From Gammaproteobacteria bacterium (GTDB lineage Bacteria; Pseudomonadota; Gammaproteobacteria; Pseudomonadales; Pseudohongiellaceae): a stretch of DNA of 39,039 nt. Both the position numbers and the translations under genes were made by a program. The stretch covers positions 1 through 39,039 of the forward strand of contig JAPORB010000131.1 in the NCBI GenBank assembly GCA_026710425.1, given 5' to 3'. The notes beneath the pieces were generated by a model. It saw nothing but the letters and a program-made list of their open reading frames with translations. It was not told the DNA's origin and searched no databases. Position 1 is the stretch's first letter, and each line of letters starts with the position of its first letter. Shown one piece after another: positions 19,952 to 27,966 of the stretch.

Positions 19952-21313
19952 ATGACAGTGAAGCAGAAACGTTATTTTGGCACCGATGGCATACGCGGTG
20001 TTGTTGGAAAGGCCCCCGTTACACCTGATTTCATGCTGCAGTTGGGCTGGGCTGCGGGCTGCGTGTTTGCCAGTGAGGGCAATGGCCGCAATCGCATTAT
20101 CATCGGCAAGGATACCCGCATATCCGGCTATATGTTTGAGGCAGTGTTGGAAGCCGGGGTAACTGCGGCTGGGGTGGACATCCAGCTGACTGGTCCCATG
20201 CCAACGCCTGCCATTGCCTATTTGACGCGCACGCTGCGGGCCCGAGCCGGCATTGTTATTAGTGCCTCCCACAATTCTTTCAGAGACAATGGCATCAAGT
20301 TTTTCGCTGCTGATGGCACCAAGTTGCCGGACCGCCTGGAGCTGGCTATAGAGGCACAGCTCGATAAAAAACTGATCACTGTTTCGCCGGATCGCATTGG
20401 CAAGGCTTCCAGAATATTTGATGCAGCGGGCCGCTATATCGAGTTTTGCAAGAGCACTGTTGGCACCAGTCTCATATTTAGTGGGATGAAAATCGTTGTG
20501 GACTGTGCCCACGGATCAACCTACCACATTGCTCCGGCCGTGCTTGAGGAACTCGGTGCTACGGTGGTGGCGACTGGAGTTTCTCCGGATGGTCTGAACA
20601 TCAATGAGAACAGCGGCTCCATGTCGCCAGCTTCCCTGATTGACACTGTAAAGGCCGAGCAGGCTGATCTGGGGATAGCTTTTGATGGTGATGGAGACCG
20701 GCTGATTATGGTGGATCGTCAGGGCACTGTCGTCGATGGTGATGAGATTCTCTATGTCATTGCTCTGGACCGGCAACGCCAAGGTTTGGAATTTGGTGGG
20801 GTGGTTGGAACGGCCATGAGTAATCTTGGGCTGGAACTGGCATTGCAGGGGCTGGGGATTTCCTTTACCCGAAGCCAGGTGGGCGATCGCTATGTTATGC
20901 AGGAGATGCTACGTCGCGGCTGGAAGCTGGGCGGGGAATCTTCCGGACACATCATATGTCTGGATTTGAATACTACTGGTGACGGCATTGTTTCTGCATT
21001 ACAGGCACTTGCTGCTATTGTGCACAACGAGCAACCATTGGCGGATCTTGTCAGCAAGATGCAGAAGCTACCGCAGACCATGATTAATGTGGAACTGGCA
21101 GGAGTGACGGACATCCTCTCGAACCTTGCGGTTCAACGAGCTGTAAGCGATATTGAAATACGACTTGGCAACAACGGCAGGGTACTGTTGCGTCCTTCCG
21201 GGACTGAACCGGTTGTGCGGGTAATGGTTGAAGGAGAGGACAGTTCCAAGGTAGAGGAGTATGCCCGCGAGCTTTCTGAACTGGTGGCCAGTCAGGTAGC
21301 GAGTAGCAGCTAG
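19952..21313 (+). CDS. glmM: Phosphoglucosamine mutase
   Basis: GlmM interconverts glucosamine-6-phosphate and glucosamine-1-phosphate on the way to UDP-GlcNAc for peptidoglycan and LPS. The protein has 453 residues. The active-site phosphoserine lies in [12 protein letters not shown] (Ser106), the Mg-binding loop is DGDGDR, the sugar-binding loop is GGESSGH, and the phosphate-binding loop near the end is [12 protein letters not shown]. In most GlmM proteins the phosphoserine loop reads SASHNP or SASHNS, so this is normal. It follows folP by 11 bp and ends before a long non-coding gap. Confidence 0.97.
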   Translation: MTVKQKRYFGTDGIRGVVGKAPVTPDFMLQLGWAAGCVFASEGNGRNRIIIGKDTRISGYMFEAVLEAGVTAAGVDIQLTGPMPTPAIAYLTRTLRARAGIVISASHNSFRDNGIKFFAADGTKLPDRLELAIEAQLDKKLITVSPDRIGKASRIFDAAGRYIEFCKSTVGTSLIFSGMKIVVDCAHGSTYHIAPAVLEELGATVVATGVSPDGLNINENSGSMSPASLIDTVKAEQADLGIAFDGDGDRLIMVDRQGTVVDGDEILYVIALDRQRQGLEFGGVVGTAMSNLGLELALQGLGISFTRSQVGDRYVMQEMLRRGWKLGGESSGHIICLDLNTTGDGIVSALQALAAIVHNEQPLADLVSKMQKLPQTMINVELAGVTDILSNLAVQRAVSDIEIRLGNNGRVLLRPSGTEPVVRVMVEGEDSSKVEEYARELSELVASQVASSS

Positions 21314-22261
21314 AGTGGCGGCCATCGGACTTCAATGTTGGCTATGATTTAATTTGGATCATATTTTAAAGTAAGCAAGCGTTTACAAACATTGCCCAGA
21401 TCCATGGACTTATCAACGAAATCAGGCGGTTATTAGTACTTTTCGAAGGTGATGAATAACAGGTATTGCGGCAGTTTGTTCACCAGACACAGATAACCAA
21501 TTTGATATGAGTGCGATAAGTTCCCCGGGATCAGCATGCCAAAGAAGATACCGAAGTCATGGTGGAGTAAATCGGGAAAGTCAACCGATTGAGGTGATAC
21601 TCGTTGACACAAATATGCTGGACTAACCAGTCAGAATACCACATCCGAACATAATTCATATAACACTTTGCTGCCAAAGATATTTGAACGAACGTTACTC
21701 TTCACTGATATTGAGGAATGTCCAGAGTTGGCGCATCAACTTTCCTTTATTGACCGTGTAAATACCATTGGTTTGTCTATCGTATCTCTGAATGCTCTGG
21801 CTATCTAAATCCACACCTCTGGGTTACTACAGTTTTATCAGCCCAGCAAATTCTGTTTTTATGCCGACGGCCTTGCGGCTTGGGTGCTTGGTATGTTGCA
21901 GGCAGGATCAACCTGTTTCCTTGACCGGGGTTTTGACTGTGACCTTGAAATTGGGTGGCTTGATTAATTGCCACACTCAGGTTTCTGTATTTGATTTCGA
22001 CTTTTCATTGAGTACCAACCATGGTTGGTGCTGGTCTTTATGCAGGTCTTAAAGCAGGGATAATCCCTAAAACCCCTTCTCTGATTTGTCTTAATGGACC
22101 AGAAAATAAAGATTATGCGAAGCTACTCTCTCAGAGGCGGACAGTGCCTTAGACGTGTGAATTGCTTCAGGAGTACCTGATCCTGATATTGCATGACGTT
22201 GCCAAATCAGGTAATATGTTTTTCTCTTTTGTTCGGTCTTGGCTGATTAGGCTTTTGCAAA
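21314..22261. other. 948-bp intergenic stretch, unexplained
   Basis: No intact gene is seen between glmM and tpiA, which are normally close in relatives. Two stretches are open without a start. Codons 21462-21626 end in VILVDTNMLD followed by a stop. Codons 21608-21808, in another frame, include IFERTLLFTDIEECPELAHQ. The first ending recalls the N-terminal xILVDTNxLx of PIN-domain toxins, but nothing downstream supports a VapC. I cannot identify either stretch. A candidate tpiA promoter lies at the right end. Confidence 0.4.
22189..22217 (+). promoter_or_regulatory. Candidate sigma-70 promoter for tpiA-secG
   Basis: TTGCAT (22189-22194) and TAATAT (22212-22217) are separated by 17 bases, and the tpiA start is 45 bp downstream of the -10 element. 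The long gap after glmM makes an own promoter for tpiA likely. Confidence 0.45.
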
Positions 22262-23020
22262 ATGCGCAACAGACTGATTGTTGGAAACTGGAAAATGCAT
22301 GGGTCGATGGCTACAGCTGTTGATTTGATCATGGAGTTGGAACAGGGAATGGAGTCTGTTCCGGAAAATATAGATGTTGCCGTTGCTCCCCCTTTTTTGC
22401 ATATAGACGAGGTCATACGAAGAAGTAGCAACACGCGTCTGCTCATGGCTGCACAAAACGTATCGGCGTTTGAAGTTGGTGCCGTGACCGGTGAAGTGTC
22501 TAGTACCATGCTGGCTGATATTGGGATTCGTTTTGTCATTGTCGGGCATTCAGAAAGACGATCATTGTTCGGGGAGTCCAATGAGACTGTTGCTGAAAAA
22601 TTTGCAAGAGCCTATTTCTCGGATCTGACACCAATTTTATGTGTTGGTGAAACGCAGGAGCAACGCGAGGCTGGGTTCACTGAGGATGTAGTGCTTGAGC
22701 AGATGTACGCCATAATTGACCGGATTGGTATCAAGCCACTACTAAATGCAGTCGTTGCTTACGAACCGGTTTGGGCAATCGGGACCGGAGCAAGTGCCAG
22801 CCCGGAACAAGCTCAGGAAGTTCATGCCTTGTTGCGTAGTAAACTTGCCTCGGAAAGTGAAGGACAGACCGTAGCCACCCGGCTCATCTACGGAGGTAGT
22901 GTCAAGGCATCGAACTCGGCTGCCTTGTTTGGACAAGCAGATATTGATGGTGCTCTGGTTGGCGGTGCCTCGCTGGACGCCAAAGAATTTTTGACCATCT
23001 GCAAACATGCGGGTAAGTAA
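22262..23020 (+). CDS. tpiA: Triosephosphate isomerase
   Basis: TpiA interconverts dihydroxyacetone phosphate and glyceraldehyde-3-phosphate in glycolysis and gluconeogenesis. The protein has 252 residues in the TIM-barrel family. The catalytic residues are visible: Asn9/Lys11 in GNWKMHG, His96 in IVGHSERR and Glu168 in AYEPVWAIGTG, followed by the flexible loop. The phosphate-binding segments YGGSVK and GALVGGASL are near the end. secG begins 7 bp after the stop; this tpiA-secG arrangement is the pseudomonad one. Confidence 0.97.
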   Translation: MRNRLIVGNWKMHGSMATAVDLIMELEQGMESVPENIDVAVAPPFLHIDEVIRRSSNTRLLMAAQNVSAFEVGAVTGEVSSTMLADIGIRFVIVGHSERRSLFGESNETVAEKFARAYFSDLTPILCVGETQEQREAGFTEDVVLEQMYAIIDRIGIKPLLNAVVAYEPVWAIGTGASASPEQAQEVHALLRSKLASESEGQTVATRLIYGGSVKASNSAALFGQADIDGALVGGASLDAKEFLTICKHAGK

Positions 23021-23026
23021 TTGATT

Positions 23027-23470
23027 ATGGAAACTCTGGTCGTTGTGGTTCATGTCATTGTAGCCATCGCTATTGTTGGCTTGGTGCTGTTGCAACAGGG
23101 CAAGGGGGCCGATGCAGGTGCTTCATTTGGTGCCGGTGCCTCACAAACTGTTTTTGGTTCGTCAGGCTCGGGCAATTTTCTGGTGCGTGCGACTACGGTA
23201 GCTGCCACACTATTTTTTGTTACCTCACTGGCGTTGGCAATCTTTGCCCGTATGCAATCTGGACTAGGCCCTGCTCAAGGCATGCCAGTGGTTAATGAAA
23301 ACATTTTGCAAGAAGTAACCGCTGAGCAATCCGATGTGCCTGAATTGCCAGCATTGGATGTCGTTGAGCTTGATATTCCAGAAAATGCAGTATCCGGAAC
23401 AGACGAGGTCGGGGCTGAAGTGCCTGTCATGATTGATGTGCCGAGTCTGCCGGTCAATGACCAGCAGTGA
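23027..23470 (+). CDS. secG: Preprotein translocase subunit SecG
   Basis: SecG assists SecYE-mediated protein export across the inner membrane. Two membrane segments are visible (about 3-24 and 54-76), flanking the conserved loop QQGKGADAGASFGAGASQTVFGSSGS. At 147 residues it is longer than the 110-residue E. coli protein because of an acidic, proline-containing C-terminal tail from about residue 80, a variable feature of the family. The ATG at 23027 is preferred over the TTG at 23021 right after the tpiA stop. The tRNA-Leu gene follows after 34 bp and may be processed from the same transcript. Confidence 0.95.
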   Translation: METLVVVVHVIVAIAIVGLVLLQQGKGADAGASFGAGASQTVFGSSGSGNFLVRATTVAATLFFVTSLALAIFARMQSGLGPAQGMPVVNENILQEVTAEQSDVPELPALDVVELDIPENAVSGTDEVGAEVPVMIDVPSLPVNDQQ

Positions 23471-23504
23471 GGCTATTGCCAAGGTGCATCAATAGAGATA
23501 ATTA

Positions 23505-23590
23505 GCCGAAGTGGTGGAATTGGTAGACACGCTATCTTGAGGGGGTAGTGAGCCCAGCTCGTGCCGGTTCAAGTCCGGCCTTCGGCACCA
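23505..23590 (+). tRNA. leuU: tRNA-Leu (anticodon GAG)
   Basis: This 86-nt gene folds fully. The acceptor stem is GCCGAAG/CTTCGGC, with A as discriminator and an encoded CCA. The anticodon stem CTATC/GGTAG holds the loop TTGAGGG with anticodon GAG. The long variable arm GAGC-CCA-GCTC marks a class II tRNA, and the T arm is GCCGG-TTCAAGT-CCGGC. Position after secG matches leuU in E. coli. Its 3' end is the left edge of a 67-bp repeat. Confidence 0.97.
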
Positions 23591-23640
23591 AACACGCCTG
23601 AGCGGGGGATGCTGGAAACCGTCAGGAAATGACATAACCT
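23574..23640 (+). repeat. Direct repeat copy 1 (begins in tRNA-Leu 3' end)
   Basis: This 67-bp unit aligns without gaps to 24654-24720, with 14 mismatches by my count (53 of 67 identical). It begins with TCCGGCCTTCGGCAC, the tRNA T-stem and acceptor end, and continues 50 bp past the tRNA to ATGACATAACCT. The location and the tRNA overlap are those of an attachment site of a tRNA-targeting integrase. The similarity beyond the tRNA suggests duplicated element arms. Confidence 0.8.
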
Positions 23641-23947
23641 ACTATAACCAAAGCATTTTTCCTAAATCCGACTGGTTGCCCCCTTCGACCCGTTTCGCTA
23701 GAATTTGAGTTTTCGTGTTGGGCAAAAAGGGTGGCAGAGAATGTGGGGCAGGGCTAGACCTCATCCCAGCACTAGCGGCATTGGTCAGTCTGTTTAAATA
23801 ACACCCCCGAACTGTGCCCAAGGTCAACTACATTGGATACTAAGGTATGTAATGCCTCATTGTTTGAACCGGCGAACTACCATGGCACTGATCGTCGGCG
23901 AGGTTGGGGCTTGCATTCTGTCCGGTATCGCCGTACAGTGCTGCCTT
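23641..23947 (+). other. Intergenic stretch before higB, unexplained
   Basis: About 300 bp lies between repeat copy 1 and higB. A partly open frame on the plus strand (about 23661-23801) has an internal stop and no family I recognise. The HigBA promoter and operator should lie near its right end, but no clear boxes are seen. Confidence 0.3.
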
Positions 23948-24238
23948 ATGGAAATCCTGTCAGTTCGCCATCAGGGATTGCAGGAACTGCTTGAACGGAA
24001 CTCTTCACGGTTGCTTAAGCAGGGTCTTGCGAGTCGAATTCGGAATGTCTTGACCGCTCTGGTTTTGGCTGAAAGCCTGGAAGACCTGCGGACCCAAGCC
24101 TTGCCCGGCTGGCGTATTCACAAGTTATCCGGAGACCGCGAGGATGACTGGAGCATTTTGGTATCCGGCAACTGGCGCATCACGTTTGAAGAAAATGACG
24201 GAACGATTGAGCGGTTGAACCTTGAGGACTACCACTGA
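23948..24238 (+). CDS. higB: HigB-type (RelE-superfamily) toxin
   Basis: The product has 96 residues and the RelE/HigB fold signatures: an N-terminal FRHKGL-like segment (SVRHQGLQELLER), then LPGWRIHKLSGDREDDWSIL, then VSGNWRITFE and a C-terminal LEDYH. HigB toxins are ribosome-dependent mRNA endonucleases; the Arg and His residues in RIHKLSGDR and the final DYH match conserved positions. I chose the ATG at 23948 because family members begin right before this motif; an in-frame ATG at 23852 would add 32 unrelated residues. The stop overlaps the antitoxin start by one base. The toxin-first order is typical of higBA. Confidence 0.88.
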   Translation: MEILSVRHQGLQELLERNSSRLLKQGLASRIRNVLTALVLAESLEDLRTQALPGWRIHKLSGDREDDWSILVSGNWRITFEENDGTIERLNLEDYH

Positions 24239-24543
24239 TGAGCGATAAACCCCTGAAAGTCGCAATGACGCCTTCCCATCCCGGAAGCTTCATTCGTGAC
24301 GAGGTGATTGGAGAACTGCGTCTGAGCGTTTCCCAGGCAGCACGCGTGCTTGGTGTACGTCGGTCGACTCTCTCGGATTTGCTGAACGGCAAATCTTCTC
24401 TGTCCCCGGAGATGGCCCTGCGCCTCGAAAAGGGATTCGGTGTGAGCATGGACCTCTTGTTGAAAATGCAGGCATGGCACGATGTCGTTCGCATGCGCTC
24501 GAAGGCGGATGAAATAGCGGTTGATCGTTACGCGCCGGCTTGA
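24238..24543 (+). CDS. higA: HigA-type antitoxin with XRE helix-turn-helix
   Basis: The product has 101 residues. The opening HPGSFIRDEVIGELRLSVSQ is the diagnostic start of HigA antitoxins. It is followed by the helix-turn-helix AARVLGVRRSTLSDLLNGKS (about residues 38-57) and the hydrophobic LEKGFGVSMDLLLKMQAWHD. HigA neutralises HigB by binding it and represses the higBA promoter. Translation is coupled to higB by the TGATG overlap at 24236-24240. The pair looks intact and is the only intact cargo between the two direct repeats. Confidence 0.9.
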   Translation: MSDKPLKVAMTPSHPGSFIRDEVIGELRLSVSQAARVLGVRRSTLSDLLNGKSSLSPEMALRLEKGFGVSMDLLLKMQAWHDVVRMRSKADEIAVDRYAPA

Positions 24544-24653
24544 TCACTTAGAATCAAAGATAAGCGAGCTTTATTGTTGTGTAAAACGTTGTCAGGAAAG
24601 GGAGGTGGGATAATTTATCCTTTAAATATCAGTTTATTAAAATTTTTCCTGCT

Positions 24654-24720
24654 TCCAGCCTTCGGCACAGTGCACGCTTTCTCGGGGGATGCCAGAAACT
24701 GTCAGGGGATGACATAACCT
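24654..24720 (+). repeat. Direct repeat copy 2
   Basis: This is the partner of 23574-23640 at a distance of 1080 bp, the same length with no gaps. It begins TCCAGCCTTCGGCAC, so it keeps 14 of 15 bases of the tRNA-Leu T-stem/acceptor end without the rest of the tRNA. Its 3' half keeps GTCAGG..ATGACATAACCT. A truncated tRNA end at this position is what an ancient attR-like site would look like. Confidence 0.8.
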
Positions 24721-24728
24721 GCCGCTTT

Positions 24729-24929
24729 TTAAATATACCGATCGCTAATCTTCGAATGTTTCTCCGACAAATAGGCAGCAAATGAATCGCAAGCACCGAA
24801 CATAAAAATTGCCTCTTCTTGATCAACTTGTGCCGAGGATTGATCAATCAAAGAATCACGAATACCGCCTTTGTCACCCGTGTAACCATATTGAGATTTA
24901 AATTTCTTAGGAGCGGCGCAAAAATAAAA
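24729..24929 (-). pseudogene. C-terminal remnant resembling abortive-infection (AbiJ-type) proteins
   Basis: On the minus strand an uninterrupted frame of 66 codons ends at TAA (24729-24731). It contains KSQYGYTGDKGGIRDSLIDQ, then VDQEEAIFMFGACDSFAAYL. This matches the pattern YGYTxDxxGIRHxLxD...AxFMLxxCxxFxxYL seen at the C-terminus of several abortive-infection family proteins. A stop lies directly upstream (24930-24932), no start codon precedes the motif, and the rest of the gene is absent. Family naming is from memory of the motif, so it needs a profile search. Confidence 0.55.
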
Positions 24930-25066
24930 TCATACCCAATTCTGGTACAATTTTCGGTAGGTTAAATTGTGTAGTCACCTGACCGATCAGGCCTGAAAAA
25001 GCCATCGTAAACGGTATAAGGTCATCCTTCTGTAACTGGTGCACAGATACCGTTCAGCTGTGGTAA

Positions 25067-25186
25067 TTCACCGAGGCCGCCCTCGCCCGCATTGTGGTCG
25101 GCATTGAGGCCGCATACCTTCGCACTGACTTCTTTGAGCATTGCCGTAAGCTGATGGATGCCAGAGCGGATTTTTTTTGCGATTAA
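25067..25186 (+). pseudogene. C-terminal remnant of a P4-type tyrosine integrase
   Basis: A 39-codon frame ending in TAA at 25184-25186 includes EAALARIVVGIEAAYLRTDF followed by FEHCRKLMDARADFF. P4-family integrases typically end with ALAH...EAAYxRxDxFEKRRxLMDAWAxF. The match covers that whole tail, but the usual ALAH is ALAR here, and a TAA at 25064-25066 breaks the frame upstream. The fragment is GC-rich against AT-rich surroundings. Its presence next to a tRNA gene with duplicated 3' end supports integrase-mediated insertion followed by decay. Confidence 0.65.
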
Positions 25187-25194
25187 TTAAGTAT

Positions 25195-25224
25195 TTGACT
25201 CTGATACAAATACTTTCATATAAT
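25195..25224 (+). promoter_or_regulatory. Strong sigma-70 promoter for tRNA-fMet / rimP operon
   Basis: TTGACT (25195-25200) and TATAAT (25219-25224) are separated by 18 bases. The tRNA-fMet gene begins 74 bp downstream of the -10 element. This is the best sigma-70 promoter in the window and starts right after the integrase remnant. Confidence 0.75.
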
Positions 25225-25297
25225 GATATGAATTGGATTTATGTATGTTGCTTCTTGCAAAAAGATCCAATAAAATAATGGAATAAGTAAGTTCTGG

Positions 25298-25374
<77 letters not shown>

Positions 25375-25388
25375 CTTTTTTTGACAGA

Positions 25389-25423
25389 GGTCTGAAAAAG
25401 AGGGCAACTAGGTCCTTCAGACC
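25389..25423 (+). terminator. Stem-loop downstream of tRNA-fMet
   Basis: ggtctgaa (25389-25396) is exactly complementary to ttcagacc (25416-25423) with a 19-base loop. No T-run follows, so it may be a processing hairpin in the rimP leader rather than a terminator. Confidence 0.45.
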
Positions 25424-25474
25424 CCAGTCGGACATATATTCGTACCGGGTCTTGCTGTGGCCCAGTTGCGAAGC

Positions 25475-25501
25475 AAAAAGTGGGCCTTGTGCCCATTTTT
25501 T
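25475..25501 (+). terminator. Rho-independent terminator/attenuator before rimP
   Basis: aaaaagtgggc and gcccattttttg flank a 5-base loop (cttgt). The TGGGC/GCCCA stem is extended by A-T pairs and followed by six T residues. It lies between tRNA-fMet and rimP, where E. coli also has terminators that separate metY RNA from the nusA operon mRNA. Read-through or antitermination would be needed for rimP expression from the tRNA promoter. Confidence 0.75.
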
Positions 25502-25609
25502 GTATCTGGCGTTTATACAAGAATAAGGGAAACACGAGGGCCTGTGTCAGTTCACAAAGTGCTGCAAGGCAAGCCCGGTGAGAAAAGAGAGGCTTGAAGA
25601 TAAAGACTT

Positions 25610-26092
25610 GTGAAGCATAGTGAAGCCAGGGTTCAGAAATTGATTGAGCCCACAGTGCAGGCCTTAGGCCTGCAACTGTGGGGCATAGAGCAAGCAGTAC
25701 AGGGCCGCTTTTCGGTGCTTAGAATTTACATCGAAAATGAAGAAGGAATTACTGTTGATGATTGCGAGAAGGCAAGTCGCCACATCAGTGCAATTTTGGA
25801 TGTAGATAATCCTGCGGCAGGTGAGTACACACTGGAGGTTTCTTCACCCGGATTGGATCGACCACTGTTTACACCCGGGCAGTTTAGTCAGTTTGCCGGA
25901 ACGAAAGTGAGGGTGAGGATGCGCAGCCTGATACAGGGTCGCAGAAAATTTACCGGATTGCTTTCGGAAGTATTGGAGGCCAGCATTGTTATGACCGTTG
26001 ATGGTGAAACGGTAACACTACCTTTTGCTGACATTGATAAGGCCAACGTTATCTATGAGGATGACGATGATGCAAATCAATTCAATGCCTGA
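25610..26092 (+). CDS. rimP: Ribosome maturation factor RimP
   Basis: RimP helps 30S subunit maturation by promoting binding of S19 and neighbours. The protein has 160 residues in two parts. The N-terminal domain ends with DCEKASRHISAILDVDNPAAGEYTLEVSSPGLDRPL, whose SSPGLDRPL is the family signature. The C-terminal SH3-like barrel contains VRVRMRSLIQGRRKFTGLL and ends with an acidic tail. The start is GTG at 25610. It is the first protein gene of the conserved rimP-nusA-infB operon. Confidence 0.96.
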   Translation: MKHSEARVQKLIEPTVQALGLQLWGIEQAVQGRFSVLRIYIENEEGITVDDCEKASRHISAILDVDNPAAGEYTLEVSSPGLDRPLFTPGQFSQFAGTKVRVRMRSLIQGRRKFTGLLSEVLEASIVMTVDGETVTLPFADIDKANVIYEDDDDANQFNA

Positions 26093-26253
26093 AAGCAGGT
26101 CGATCTTGAGTAAGGCCAAAGGCAGGAGGAGAGGCTGGCAAGGAACAGCTATCTGAAAACAGAATCTGCTGCTGAACGACTGCTGAGACGGTCGATAACA
26201 AACCTGCTGAGACGGGTTACTCCAGATTGAGTATAGTAACAAGTTGGTGAACG

Positions 26254-27810
26254 ATGATGATGAGCAAGGACATATTGATGGTTGCAGATGCTGTCTCGAA
26301 TGAGAGAGGTGTTCCCCGCGGTGTGATTTTTGAGGCTATTGAGTCGGCACTTGCAATGGCAACCAAAAAACGATACGACACCGAAGAAATCGATTGTCGA
26401 GTTTCGGTGGATCGTGACACGGGCGAGTATGAAACCTTTCGTGTCTGGACTGTAGTGGATGACGAAGAGTACCTTGAAGAGGCTTCCCAGTTTACCCTTG
26501 AGCAGGCTGCTGACAAGGACGAGGATTTGTCTATTGGCGACACTTACGAAGAGAAGATAGACAACCTTGAGTTTGGTCGAATTGAAGCCAACGGGGCCAA
26601 GCAGGTTATTGTCCAAATAGTACGGGAAGCCGAGCGTAAAATAGTGCTGTCCCAGTACGAGCATCGGGTCGGTGAACTGGTTAATGGCATTGTCAAGAAA
26701 ACAACCCGCGACAACATAATCGTTGACCTGGGGAATAATGCTGAAGCCTTGCTGCCTCGTGAACAGATGATTCCGCGCGATACTTTTCGTATTGGTGATC
26801 GTTTGAGGGCCCTGCTCACCCATGTAAATTCGGAACAAAGAGGGCCGCAACTGTTTCTGTCGCGGACCTCTCCGGCCATGTTGATCGATTTGTTCAGAAT
26901 TGAAGTGCCCGAAATAGCCGAAGAAGTAATCAAAATCAGGGCCGCTGCCCGAGACCCTGGCGAAAGAGCAAAAATTGTAGTAAGCACCAACGACAAACGG
27001 ATTGATCCTGTTGGTGCCTGCGTAGGCATGCGGGGTTCACGGGTACAGGTGGTTTCCAATGAACTGGCGAACGAACGCATTGACATTATTGAATGGGACG
27101 ACAACCCGGCCCAACTTGTCATTAACTCAATGGCACCAGCCGAGGTCGCCTCTATCATTGTCGACGAAGACAGCCATACCATGGATATAGCTGTTGAGGA
27201 AGAAAACCTTGGAAAGGCCATCGGTCAAAACGGGCAAAACGTTAGGTTGACCAGCGAATTAACCGGCTGGAACATCAATGTTATGAGCGAAGAGGAAGCG
27301 GCTGAAAAGCAACAGCAAGAGGCTATTGGCTACATTGAGATGTTCATGGAAAAGCTGGATGTAGACGATGATGTGGGCGAGCTTCTGGTGCAGGAAGGCT
27401 TTACCTCTCTGGAAGAGGTGGCCTATGTCCCGTTTGATGAATTGCTCGCCATAGGCGGTTTTGATGATGAGATCGCCAATGAGTTGAGGAATCGTGCCAA
27501 AGATGCCTTGCTTACTCAAGCCATCGCTTCCAAGGAAGACATTTCATCGGCCAATATTGAGGATGACCTGCTGGCTATGGAAGGTATGGATGACACGCTG
27601 GCCCTGCAGCTTGCGAGGAAGGGTATTCTCAATATGGAACAGCTGGCAGAACAATCCATTGATGAGTTGATTGATATTGAGGACATGGATGAAGAACGAG
27701 CAGGGGCACTCATCATGACTGCACGAGCACCTTGGTTTGCAGAAGCCGAGGCCGAGGCGGAACAAGCTGATGGGGCTAACGAAAATACGGCAGCTGAGGT
27801 CAAGGCCTAA
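26254..27810 (+). CDS. nusA: Transcription termination/antitermination factor NusA
   Basis: NusA binds RNA polymerase and modulates pausing, termination and antitermination. The protein has up to 518 residues. An N-terminal RNAP-binding domain starts ILMVADAVSNERGVPRG. It is followed by an S1 domain (about 135-200), two KH domains (RGSRVQVVSNEL; GKAIGQNGQNVRL) and two C-terminal acidic repeats (about 370-425 and 435-500). The acidic repeats are as in the gammaproteobacterial form. Three ATG codons stand in a row (26254-26262), so the exact start is uncertain by two residues; the third gives MSKDIL, closest to homologues. infB follows after 156 bp. Confidence 0.97.
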   Translation: MMMSKDILMVADAVSNERGVPRGVIFEAIESALAMATKKRYDTEEIDCRVSVDRDTGEYETFRVWTVVDDEEYLEEASQFTLEQAADKDEDLSIGDTYEEKIDNLEFGRIEANGAKQVIVQIVREAERKIVLSQYEHRVGELVNGIVKKTTRDNIIVDLGNNAEALLPREQMIPRDTFRIGDRLRALLTHVNSEQRGPQLFLSRTSPAMLIDLFRIEVPEIAEEVIKIRAAARDPGERAKIVVSTNDKRIDPVGACVGMRGSRVQVVSNELANERIDIIEWDDNPAQLVINSMAPAEVASIIVDEDSHTMDIAVEEENLGKAIGQNGQNVRLTSELTGWNINVMSEEEAAEKQQQEAIGYIEMFMEKLDVDDDVGELLVQEGFTSLEEVAYVPFDELLAIGGFDDEIANELRNRAKDALLTQAIASKEDISSANIEDDLLAMEGMDDTLALQLARKGILNMEQLAEQSIDELIDIEDMDEERAGALIMTARAPWFAEAEAEAEQADGANENTAAEVKA

Positions 27811-27813
27811 TTC

Positions 27814-27825
27814 CATAGGCCTATG
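27814..27825. repeat. 12-bp perfect palindrome in nusA-infB gap
   Basis: CATAGGCCTATG is self-complementary and lies just after the nusA stop. A second pairing, cgggtc (27883-27888) with gacccg (27918-27923), is in the same gap. Their function is unknown; they may shape mRNA processing between the two genes. Confidence 0.4.
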
Positions 27826-27966
27826 CTGAACATCAAAACCAATTGCAGGTAACCAACGAGAAGCAGCGCAACTAAGCAAGTCCGGGTCAAAGAGCTAATC
27901 ACAGAGCTGACTGACCAGACCCGACCCAAAGAGAGCAAAGCACAGCAGTAGATGTGGAGTAATTGA

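Noticed and set aside
21462..21626. Possible VapC/PIN-domain toxin start (VILVDTNMLD)
   Set aside because: The frame stops right after the motif, and no further PIN residues could be found downstream in any frame; kept only as an unexplained remnant.
23641..23827. Short open frames on both strands after tRNA-Leu
   Set aside because: The plus-strand frame is broken by a stop and neither translation could be linked to a family.
26149..26850. Minus-strand open frame of about 230 codons opposite nusA
   Set aside because: It lies antisense to the conserved N-terminal part of nusA and shows no recognisable motif.
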